The notes beneath the pieces were generated by a model, which was not told the origin of the DNA, made no database searches, and was given only the letters and a program-made list of their open reading frames with translations. Source: DATMNI01 sp035570275 (lineage in GTDB: Bacteria > Acidobacteriota > Terriglobia > Bryobacterales > Bryobacteraceae). From it: a stretch of DNA of 6,023 nucleotides. Position 1 is the first letter of the stretch. Each line of letters begins with the position of its first letter. Of this stretch, positions 1 to 5,724 are shown in pieces. The stretch spans positions 1-6,023 of the forward strand of contig DATMNI010000054.1 in the NCBI GenBank assembly GCA_035570275.1, in the 5' to 3' direction. A program made the translations under genes and the position numbers.

Positions 1-1
1 C

Positions 2-277
2 GACAAGGGGATCGATTTTGTTGAAGTGGACCTGAATCGGGGCCTGACGGCCGGGGAACTCGACAAGCTGATTGGCAGCCGCGACTATCGCAACTTCCTG
101 AATTCCCGGAACGAACTCTACCGCGAGCGTGGGATGAAGGACAGTCCGCCTTCGCGGGCTGAAGCGCTGGCGTTGATGGCCGCCAACCCCAATTTGATTA
201 AACGCCCGATTCTGTTGAAAGGGAAAGAAATCATCTTGGGATACGACGAGGCCCGGCTGGCGGCCTGGCTGGCGTAG
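2..277 (+). CDS. ArsC/Spx-family thioredoxin-fold reductase, C-terminal part (5' truncated by window edge)
   Basis: An open frame already runs at the left edge and stops with TAG at 275-277, giving 91 visible residues. A GTG at 26 could be read as a start, but the codons before it (DKGIDFVEV) fit the usual family strand and helix, so the gene almost certainly begins upstream. Visible landmarks of the ArsC/Spx/YffB family are the GIDF strand, the helix LTAGELDKLIG, the segment FLNSRNELYRERGMKD, the helix of EALALMAANPNLI, the KRPI motif (the family's conserved Arg-Pro of the ArsC/Spx fold) and a final IILGYDEARLAAWL. Family members are small cytoplasmic proteins of about 110-130 residues; some reduce arsenate with glutathione or glutaredoxin, others are regulators or of unknown role. 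The N-terminal redox Cys (CxxC or CxxS) lies outside the window, so arsenate reductase, Spx-like regulator and YffB-like protein cannot be told apart. The family call is firm; the function is not. Confidence 0.85.
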   Translation, partial: DKGIDFVEVDLNRGLTAGELDKLIGSRDYRNFLNSRNELYRERGMKDSPPSRAEALALMAANPNLIKRPILLKGKEIILGYDEARLAAWLA

Positions 278-372
278 CGGCAAGATGGCGGACATAGGGT
301 GCCCCGACCCGGGCCACCTACCTTGGTACGCCGTTTCAGAAGTTCGCCAACGTATCGGAGGGAACCGCTTGC

Positions 373-406
373 TAACGCGCGCGGCTCCGATTAACGCGCG
401 CGGCTC
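373..406. repeat. 15-bp direct repeat, two copies 19 bp apart
   Basis: TAACGCGCGCGGCTC occurs at 373-387 and exactly again at 392-406, separated by CGAT. The second copy forms the left arm of the hairpin at 399-420. This may be a local duplication or a small dispersed repeat; nothing ties it to a named family. Confidence 0.75.
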
Positions 407-420
407 GGATCAGAGCCGCG
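399..420. repeat. GC-rich stem-loop (8-bp perfect stem, 6-nt loop)
   Basis: CGCGGCTC (399-406) pairs perfectly with GAGCCGCG (413-420) around the loop GGATCA. It sits about 120 bases after the ArsC-like stop codon and about 65 bases before the first receptor promoter. No T-run follows, so it is not a classical intrinsic terminator. It could act as an mRNA 3'-end stabiliser or be part of a REP-like element. Confidence 0.6.
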
Positions 421-483
421 ACGGAAACCGCGGACCATGATCGGGTACCCAAATCCACAAACCAGACAATTTACTTGATTTGC

Positions 484-513
484 TTGACAAAAAAACCACG
501 CCGGCCCTATCAT
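484..513 (+). promoter_or_regulatory. Sigma70-type promoter P1 of the receptor gene
   Basis: A perfect -35 box TTGACA (484-489) is followed, after an 18-bp spacer that begins with an A-run, by TATCAT (508-513), a 5-of-6 match to TATAAT. Transcription would start near 520 and give a leader of about 190 bases before the ATG at 710. The site is inferred from consensus only. Confidence 0.65.
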
Positions 514-534
514 CGGTCAAATAAACTGCATTCG

Positions 535-557
535 GGGGAAATCCCCTGACAACAGGG
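535..557 (+). promoter_or_regulatory. Two overlapping short hairpins in the P1 leader
   Basis: GGGG (535-538) can pair with CCCC (543-546) around AAAT. Alternatively CCCTG (544-548) can pair with CAGGG (553-557) around ACAA. The two share bases 544-546 and therefore exclude each other. Both are short (4-5 bp), so this is only a weak candidate for a folding switch; it would be present only in transcripts from P1. Confidence 0.25.
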
Positions 558-601
558 TTGGTTGGGTCTGGTCACACAAGGAGATTTAGGGTTTTAGTAG
601 C

Positions 602-629
602 TTGACATCCCGTCCCGGCGAAATAGAAT
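602..629 (+). promoter_or_regulatory. Sigma70-type promoter P2 of the receptor gene
   Basis: A second perfect -35 box TTGACA (602-607) is followed, after 16 bp, by TAGAAT (624-629), a 5-of-6 match to TATAAT. Transcription would start near 636, leaving a leader of about 75 bases. The TTG of this -35 box is the same TTG that an automatic gene caller could take as the receptor's start codon, which argues against that start. Confidence 0.6.
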
Positions 630-694
630 TCCGCGAACGGCCCTGTTTTCAGCCTTTCACGGAGAAGCGGAGGGATGGAATGTCGGCCTGCGTT

Positions 695-705
695 AAGGGA
701 GGGAG
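695..705 (+). promoter_or_regulatory. Ribosome binding site that fixes the receptor start at 710
   Basis: The purine run AAGGGAGGGAG lies 4 bases before the ATG at 710-712, with the GGAGG-like core at normal distance. The frame is open upstream to a TTG at 602 and has another ATG at 680, but only the 710 start gives a normal short basic n-region followed by a signal-peptide core. Confidence 0.75.
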
Positions 706-709
706 TTTT

Positions 710-3700
710 ATGAATCGGAATGCCAATCTCAACAGGTTTCGTGTTTCTTCCATTCTCCTCGGGCTGCTGATCGCGTGCATCGCGACGGCTTCGGCCTGGG
801 CACAAGCAACCTCGGCAGGCACGATCAGCGGGCTGGTCACCGACCAGCAGAACGCCATCGTCGCCGGCGCCGAAGTAAAAATGGTGGACCCGACCACGAA
901 CTCGGCGCGGACCACAAAAACCAATGAGGTTGGACGCTACACCTTCATCAACGTGGAACCGGGCGTCTACAACCTCGCTATCAGCCATCCCGGCTTCACT
1001 CAGGCTAGGATGCAGGGGCAAAAAGTGGACGTTGGCTCCGCATTGACCCTCAACGTCACCCTCCAGGTTGGCGCCGCCAATACGGTAGTTGAAGTCACGG
1101 CGTCGGCGGGCGCGGAGCTGCAGACGCTCAACGCGACTATCGGTTCGACACTGCATAACGACCAGCTTCAGTTGCTGCCGAATCTCGGCCGCGATGCATC
1201 GAGCTTGTCGGTTCTGCAGGTGGGTGTTTCTCTGACCGGCAACGTGGCTGGAGCCGCTACCGACCAGAACGGCTTCCAGCTGGACGGCGGATATAACAGC
1301 GACGATATGGCCGGCAACAATACCGTCTATACGATCGGCAATGGTTATAGCGGCACCGGCTCCAGCGGCGGCACGCCGAGCGGCGTGATGCCCACCCCGA
1401 TCGAAAGCATCGAGGAGTTCAAGGTTGGCACCAGCAACCAGGCTGCGGACTTCAATGGCGCAGCGGGCAGCCAGGTCCAGATGGTGACTAAGCGCGGGTC
1501 CAATGAATTCCACGGCGCCCTTTACGAATACTACTTTGGAAGCAACGTGGGCGCCGCCAATCTTTGGAAGAATAACCACACGCTGGTGAACGGGGAGGCG
1601 ACCCCCCTTCCGGACACGCATCGCAACCGTTTCGGCGGCGCCGTGGGCGGTCCCATATTACCGAAGTTCTGGGGTGGAAAGACTTATTTCTTCCTTAACT
1701 ATGAGGGAAGCCGCTTTCCGAATGTGGCCAGTTTCGAGCGCGCGTCGCCCTCCGCACTGATGCGCGCCGGCGTCCTTACTCTTGCGAAGGCGGGTGGCGG
1801 CGTGGGTGAGTACAACCTCAACCCCTATGCCGTGACCGTGAACGGCACCACCTATCAGCCCGCCACCTGCGGCGGACAGGCTTGCGATCCGCGGGGGATC
1901 GGTGTGAACCCGCTCATCCAGAAGATCTGGGGCACCATGCCGCTGCCCAACGATCCTAACTTCACCGTCAGCAGCACCACCACGGGATATGTGGACGGGG
2001 TCAACGCGCAAGGCTATCTAGGCAACCTGCCGCTCCCGCAGACGTCCAATTTCGTGGTGGGCCGCATCGACCACGATTTTAGCGATAAGTGGAAATTCAT
2101 GTCGAGTTACCGGTACTACACGTTCAGCCAGCTTGTGAACACCCAGACGGACATAGGTGGGTTACTCTCCGGCGCCAAACAAGGGCAGTATACGTCCTTT
2201 GCCCCGCGCCCGGTGAAGCCGTCGTTCTGGGTGGGCGGCCTGACCACCACCATTACGCCGAACACTACCAACGACTTCCGCTTCAGCTACACCCGTAATT
2301 TCTGGCAGTGGTCCACGCAAGCGGGTCCGCCGCAGTTTTCCGGGCTAGGCGGCGTGGTTGAGATCGGCGGGGAGAGTCAGACCGGATCGCTGATCCCGTA
2401 CAATGTGGACTCCCAGGACGTGCGGCAGCGCTTTTGGGACGGTCACGACTACTTCCTTTCGGACACGGTGAGCAAGCTCAAGGGAAATCATCTGTTCCAG
2501 ATGGGCGGCTCCTACCTGCGTCAGTTCTTGTATCACGGGCGCAACGATAACGGCGTGGGAATCGACACTTCGCCCACTTACCAGGTGGCCGGCACCGGCC
2601 TTAACGCCGCCGCGTACACGCCTCCGGACGGCACCGCCGCGAGTGCGGCGGCGGCCTATCCCATCCTGTTCAACGAACTCATGGGTGTGGTCAATCAGAC
2701 CCAGGTGATGTACACCCGCAGCGGTGCGAATCTCCAGCTCAATCCACTCGGCACGCCTGGCTTCGACCAGAGTGTGCTGCCAACCTACGACGTGTATTTC
2801 TCCGACACCTGGCACCTCCGGCCTACCTTGACGATGACTTACGGTATGAGCTGGAGCCTGGCGATGCCGCCTTACGAAGTCAACGGCAAGCAAGTTCAGA
2901 TGGTAGACGCAGGCGGGAATCCCATCAACATCCAGGGCTACATGCTTAGCAAGCAGCAAGCCGCGTTGCAGGGGCAGGTTTTCAATCCGACGATCGGGTT
3001 TGAGACCATCCGCAATATAAACGGAAACGCCAACAAGTATCCTTACAACCCGTTCTATGGCGGATTCAGCCCGCGCGTTTCGATGGCATGGAGTCCGGGT
3101 TACGACGACGGACCGCTCGGCAAACTGGTGGGCCGGAATAAGACTGTGATCCGGGGCGGCTATGCTCGCATCTATGGCCGTTTGAATGGTGTGGACCTGA
3201 TGCTGGTGCCATTGCTGGGCCCGGGCTTGTTGCAGGCGGTGTCGTGCGTTGCCCCCACGGTCAACGGCACGTGCACCGGGGCCGGCGGAGCTACTCCGGC
3301 CAGTGCATTCCGCATCGGCGTTGACGGTAACAACGCTCCGCTGCCCGCGGTCACTCAGAATTTGCCCCAGCCGTTCTACCCCGGCCTCACCCAAAACGGC
3401 GTTCTGAACGCGGCGGCGGCCGATGGGTCGCAGCTCGATCCGAATTTCAAGCCGAACCATTCCGATGAGTTCACCCTCACCATCCAACGCCAGATTTCGC
3501 AGAAGATGACACTGGAAGTGGGCTACATCGGCCGTAAGATTTCCAATGAGTTTCAGGAAATCAATCTGGATGCGGTGCCGTATATGACCACCCTGGGCGG
3601 CCAGAGTTTCGCGCAGGCATGGGCTGGTGTATACAACCAGGTTTGCGCCGGCGCCGGCCCAACCTGCACCCCGAACACGGCGACCGTTACCGCGCAGCCT

Positions 3701-4747
3701 TTCTTTGAGGCGGCGCTAGGGGGACCAAATTCCGTCTATTGTGCCGGGTCTCCGAATTGCACCGCGGCGATGGTGAAGAACGAGGTAAACAACATCAAAG
3801 CCACCAACGTTTATCAAACCTGGATCAATCTCAGCCAGAAGCCGAGTTGGGTCCTGAATCGGAGCTTGCTGGCTCAACCGGGAGCGGGACAGCAGCTTAC
3901 CGGTGCGTTCGATTTCATCAACTCACTCGGGCACGGCAATTACAACGCCGCATTTGTTTCGTTCACGACGCACGATTGGCGGGGGTTGACGGCCCGCTCC
4001 AACTTTACCTGGGGCAAATCGCTCGGAACCGGCAGCGTCACCCAGTCCAGCAGTTCCATTACCGTGCCGGATCCCTACAACTTCAAAAACTTCGGCACCT
4101 ATGGCGTGCAGCCGTTCGACGTGAAATACACCTACAGCCTGCTGATGCTCTATCAGCCGCCGATCTTCAGGAACCAGAGAGGTATCGCCGGACATATCCT
4201 GGGCGGATGGACGATCGCGCCTTTGTTCACGGCCCGCTCGGGACTGCCACTGCGGCTGACGACTTCCTCCAATGGCGAAGACTTCGGAGAAATCTACTCC
4301 GGGCAGACCGCGAACTACGAACAGGCGGCCGGATTGTCGCCTTTCACCGGCGGCAACAGCCCCAATTACAACGTCCAGACCGCCGGACTTTGCGCCGGCA
4401 CGTCCGGCAACACGGGGCTCAATATTTTTGCGAACCCCTGCACGGTGTACAACGAATTCCGCCGGCCTATTCTCGGGCAAGACACGAATTCGGGAGGAGC
4501 GGGCTCAATTCGGGGCTTCGGGTTCTGGAACCTGGATGCGACGATCTCCAAGGACTTCAAAGCGACCGAGAAGATCGGCGCTACGCTGACGTTCCAGTTC
4601 GTGAATATTCTGAATCACTTTGTGCCGGCCGATCCAGCCACCAGTATCGATTCGCCGACCACTTTTGGCGTGGTGACCAACCAGTTCACTACGCCGAATG
4701 GCGCGCAGAGCCGGTCCCTGGAGTTTGGTCTGCGACTGCGCTTTTAG
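710..4747 (+). CDS. Oar-like TonB-dependent outer-membrane receptor with N-terminal carboxypeptidase-regulatory-like domain
   Basis: Predicted 1,345-residue outer-membrane receptor; members of this family import large or scarce substrates using energy passed on by TonB-ExbB-ExbD. Residues 1-31 are a signal peptide: basic start with R3, R9 and R11, hydrophobic core SSILLGLLIACIATA, cleavage site A-W-A before QA. About residues 36-118 form a CarboxypepD_reg-like beta-sandwich (GTISGLVTD, NEVGRYTFINVEPGVYNL), followed by the linker VVEVTA near 126-131 and the plug domain to about 270 (QLDGG, IESIEEFKV, KRGSNEFHGALYEYY). The rest is beta-barrel with typical family strands: NRFGGAVGGPI, FSPRVSMAW, VIRGGYARIYGR, LEVGYIGRK. 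It ends in FGLRLRF, a C-terminal aromatic suited to BAM recognition. Ten cysteines of the mature part occur as five close pairs. The substrate cannot be deduced: no SusD-like partner, enzyme or sigma/anti-sigma gene is adjacent. Two promoters precede it and a terminator follows, so it is probably transcribed alone. No frameshift or truncation is seen. Confidence 0.93.
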   Translation: MNRNANLNRFRVSSILLGLLIACIATASAWAQATSAGTISGLVTDQQNAIVAGAEVKMVDPTTNSARTTKTNEVGRYTFINVEPGVYNLAISHPGFTQARMQGQKVDVGSALTLNVTLQVGAANTVVEVTASAGAELQTLNATIGSTLHNDQLQLLPNLGRDASSLSVLQVGVSLTGNVAGAATDQNGFQLDGGYNSDDMAGNNTVYTIGNGYSGTGSSGGTPSGVMPTPIESIEEFKVGTSNQAADFNGAAGSQVQMVTKRGSNEFHGALYEYYFGSNVGAANLWKNNHTLVNGEATPLPDTHRNRFGGAVGGPILPKFWGGKTYFFLNYEGSRFPNVASFERASPSALMRAGVLTLAKAGGGVGEYNLNPYAVTVNGTTYQPATCGGQACDPRGIGVNPLIQKIWGTMPLPNDPNFTVSSTTTGYVDGVNAQGYLGNLPLPQTSNFVVGRIDHDFSDKWKFMSSYRYYTFSQLVNTQTDIGGLLSGAKQGQYTSFAPRPVKPSFWVGGLTTTITPNTTNDFRFSYTRNFWQWSTQAGPPQFSGLGGVVEIGGESQTGSLIPYNVDSQDVRQRFWDGHDYFLSDTVSKLKGNHLFQMGGSYLRQFLYHGRNDNGVGIDTSPTYQVAGTGLNAAAYTPPDGTAASAAAAYPILFNELMGVVNQTQVMYTRSGANLQLNPLGTPGFDQSVLPTYDVYFSDTWHLRPTLTMTYGMSWSLAMPPYEVNGKQVQMVDAGGNPINIQGYMLSKQQAALQGQVFNPTIGFETIRNINGNANKYPYNPFYGGFSPRVSMAWSPGYDDGPLGKLVGRNKTVIRGGYARIYGRLNGVDLMLVPLLGPGLLQAVSCVAPTVNGTCTGAGGATPASAFRIGVDGNNAPLPAVTQNLPQPFYPGLTQNGVLNAAAADGSQLDPNFKPNHSDEFTLTIQRQISQKMTLEVGYIGRKISNEFQEINLDAVPYMTTLGGQSFAQAWAGVYNQVCAGAGPTCTPNTATVTAQPFFEAALGGPNSVYCAGSPNCTAAMVKNEVNNIKATNVYQTWINLSQKPSWVLNRSLLAQPGAGQQLTGAFDFINSLGHGNYNAAFVSFTTHDWRGLTARSNFTWGKSLGTGSVTQSSSSITVPDPYNFKNFGTYGVQPFDVKYTYSLLMLYQPPIFRNQRGIAGHILGGWTIAPLFTARSGLPLRLTTSSNGEDFGEIYSGQTANYEQAAGLSPFTGGNSPNYNVQTAGLCAGTSGNTGLNIFANPCTVYNEFRRPILGQDTNSGGAGSIRGFGFWNLDATISKDFKATEKIGATLTFQFVNILNHFVPADPATSIDSPTTFGVVTNQFTTPNGAQSRSLEFGLRLRF

Positions 4748-4791
4748 TTACCTCTGTTAACACGCGAAGAGAGTCGAGTTACGGCAAACGA

Positions 4792-4819
4792 GGGGCCGCC
4801 CCGGAAGCGGCCCCTTTTT
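4792..4819 (+). terminator. Intrinsic terminator of the receptor gene
   Basis: GGGGCCGC (4792-4799) pairs perfectly with GCGGCCCC (4807-4814) around a 7-base loop, followed at once by five T (4815-4819). It lies 44 bases after the receptor stop codon. The opposite strand lacks a comparable U-run, so it works toward the right only. Confidence 0.92.
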
Positions 4820-4822
4820 AAT

Positions 4823-5040
4823 GTGTGCCGGGCATGTTCGACAACTCGGGGGGTGCAAGTCCCCTTCACAACCTGATGCAGGTGAAGTGATAGCGAGAAG
4901 CGGGTGGAAATCCCCAACCCGGACGGACGGGTGCGCAAGCGTTAGGTTAGCCAACAGGTGGCCAGCGCCGCGGCAGGGGCAATCGGCGGATTGGGACAGC
5001 TCGTAACCCTGGGCCCAGTGCCAACGCGCTGCTGGCAGGC
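4823..5040 (+). mobile_element. Probable group II intron fragment: 5' end and part of domain I, no reverse transcriptase seen
   Basis: The segment opens with GTGTG (4823-4827), matching the conserved group II intron 5' end GUGYG, and continues CCGGGCATG, a common bacterial intron opening. It then shows a series of stems of the domain-I kind: G-run/TCCCC around TGCAAG (4848-4864), TCAC/GTGA enclosing ACCTG/CAGGT (4866-4890), CGGGT/ACCCG (4901-4921), the GCGCAAGC turn (about 4932-4939) and TGCCA/TGGCA (5019-5037). It starts 3 bases after the T-tract of an intrinsic terminator, the preferred insertion site of bacterial class C introns. There is no intron-encoded protein frame, and I could not find a domain V hairpin before the next gene. 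It is therefore most likely a 3'-truncated remnant; the right boundary given is approximate. An unrelated structured RNA is the alternative. Confidence 0.6.
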
Positions 5041-5075
5041 CGCCTGCGTGGCCGGACGCGCTGCCTCAGCCGCCG

Positions 5076-5138
5076 GTCAGGAGTCAGGAGTTGGGAGGCA
5101 GGAGGCAGGAGTCAGGAGGCACGAGTCAGAAGTCAGCT
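5076..5138. repeat. Degenerate 7-bp tandem repeat, nine units (consensus GTCAGGA)
   Basis: Nine consecutive heptamers keep register without any gap: GTCAGGA, GTCAGGA, GTTGGGA, GGCAGGA, GGCAGGA, GTCAGGA, GGCACGA, GTCAGAA, GTCAGCT. Units differ from the consensus by 0-2 substitutions, so the array grew by slippage or unequal exchange and then diverged. The strand is purine-rich. It lies just beyond the intron-like segment and is not part of a gene I would call. Confidence 0.85.
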
Positions 5139-5256
5139 CGGCCACCGGCCGGGCCGGATTGAACGGGGGCTCTGACTTGGCAGGGCAAGACGGCGCCGTT
5201 GCGTACGAATCGAGGGAAGTCACAGGCTAGAAATGAAAACCCGCACCCGGCTCCGG

Positions 5257-5286
5257 CCCGGAGGCATGCCGCCCCGGAGGCATGCC
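5257..5286. repeat. 14-bp direct repeat containing palindrome GGCATGCC, 16-bp period
   Basis: CCCGGAGGCATGCC occurs at 5257-5270 and exactly again at 5273-5286, joined by GC. Each copy contains the 8-bp palindrome GGCATGCC. A third, diverged copy may end in CCATGCC near 5299-5305. The spacing and palindromic core resemble small extragenic repeats, but no family can be named from sequence alone. Confidence 0.7.
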
Positions 5287-5391
5287 AGCCTTCGGCAGCC
5301 ATGCCACGCACCAGTGGACCATCACCCTCACCACACCCGGCGCGACCGGCAACGGGCATTTTCGTAACGGTTACTCCTAGACAGCGGCCTT

Positions 5392-5439
5392 TCACTCGGC
5401 TCACTCGCCTCACTTCGGCTCACTTCGGCTCACTCGGCC
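5392..5439. repeat. 9-10-bp tandem repeat, five units (TCACT(T)CGGC)
   Basis: Units in order are TCACTCGGC, TCACTCGCC, TCACTTCGGC, TCACTTCGGC and TCACTCGGCC, with no spacer between them. The unit alternates between 9 and 10 bases through one extra T, so it cannot code in a constant frame. It is a third, unrelated array in the same intergenic region. Confidence 0.8.
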
Positions 5440-5529
5440 CTCGACTCGGTGGCGCTTCCCGGTAAAGATCCATCGGCCTGCGGGGGGCGAGCGCCGTCCG
5501 CCAACTTGCCGTGATTTGGGCGACCGGAG

Positions 5530-5606
5530 ATACCCTGATTCTTAGCTTGTAAATCCCCTACAACTTCAAGAAACTATGTAACTTACGATTTAATTACAAG
5601 TTAGAG
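5530..5606. promoter_or_regulatory. AT-rich island with dyad symmetry upstream of the exported-protein gene
   Basis: A sudden AT-rich patch in otherwise GC-rich DNA. CTTGTAA (5536-5542) is repeated inverted as TTACAAG (5594-5600), and TAACTT (5579-5584) inverted as AAGTTA (5598-5603). TACGAT (5584-5589) could serve as a -10 box for the downstream gene, but no good -35 is present. It may be a promoter/operator, or one copy of a dispersed element; the sequence does not decide. Confidence 0.35.
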
Positions 5607-5610
5607 ATCA

Positions 5611-5697
5611 CTCTCCGCTCACCCCCTGGCACAGTAGGAGAGGGCCGGTGACCGGCCGATAAAAATGGGCTCGCGGGGTTCCAGCACTTCCTGCTGG
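5611..5697 (+). promoter_or_regulatory. Structured leader upstream of the exported-protein gene
   Basis: Three inverted repeats follow one another: CTCTCC (5611-5616) with GGAGAG (5637-5642), the near-perfect palindrome GGCCGGT-G-ACCGGCC (5643-5657), and CCAGCA (5681-5686) with TGCTGG (5692-5697) around CTTCC. The last ends 27 bases before the start codon at 5725. This could be 5'-leader structure or a dimeric repressor site at the palindrome; no known riboswitch class is recognised. Confidence 0.35.
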
Positions 5698-5724
5698 TGG
5701 CTCCAGAGGGTCCGAGGATCTCAA

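Larger units (their letters stand above)
278..483. other. Intergenic stretch between the ArsC-like gene and the receptor promoters
   Basis: About 200 bases with no open frame that has a credible start and ribosome binding site on either strand. Its only clear structure is the direct repeat and hairpin at 373-420. No U-tract intrinsic terminator follows the ArsC-like gene, so its transcript end is not evident from sequence. Confidence 0.6.
4820..5724. other. Roughly 900-base intergenic region without a convincing gene
   Basis: Open frames of 60-95 codons exist here on both strands, but they are low-complexity (Arg/Ala/Pro/Gly-rich), lack good ribosome binding sites and are crossed by the repeat arrays, so I call none of them a gene. 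Contents in order: intron-like 5' end (from 4823), 7-bp repeat array (5076-5138), 16-bp repeat pair (5257-5286), 9-10-bp repeat array (5392-5439), an unremarkable GC-rich piece (5440-5529), an AT-rich island (5530-5606) and a structured leader (5611-5697). Bases 5139-5256 and 5305-5391 show nothing I recognise. Confidence 0.7.

Noticed and set aside
572..1621. 349-codon open frame on the minus strand
   Set aside because: It lies opposite the start of the receptor and its promoters. The product is Arg/His/Gly-rich without recognisable domains, as expected for the antisense shadow of a GC-rich gene.
2345..3487. 380-codon open frame on the minus strand
   Set aside because: It is wholly antisense to the receptor barrel, whose frame is intact and family-like. 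No ribosome binding site or domain is evident.
710..4747. SusC-type polysaccharide receptor in a SusCD-style locus
   Set aside because: No SusD-like lipoprotein or carbohydrate enzyme is next to it, and the sequence features fit the Oar-like acidobacterial receptor type. The substrate is left open.
3739..4821. 360-codon open frame in another + strand frame
   Set aside because: It overlaps the receptor 3' end and reads through the intrinsic terminator. Its composition is Arg/Gln-rich shadow sequence.
4848..4990. Riboswitch such as a cobalamin or c-di-GMP element for the downstream gene
   Set aside because: The stems are over 700 bases from the next start codon and begin with the GTGTG intron end right behind a terminator. 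I see no cobalamin-box or GEMM core motif, so the intron explanation fits better.
4821..5230. Short + strand frames at 4821-5006 and 4958-5230
   Set aside because: They cross the intron-like RNA stems and the heptamer repeats, have no proper ribosome binding site, and show no protein family features.
5076..5439. CRISPR array
   Set aside because: Repeat units of 7-16 bp are directly adjacent or nearly so, with no unique spacers of about 30 bp and no cas genes nearby.
5126..5465. Minus frame 5126-5413 and plus frame 5199-5465
   Set aside because: Low-complexity Arg/Ala/Pro/Gly-rich products over repeat arrays. The 9-10-bp repeat length changes also break any frame conservation.
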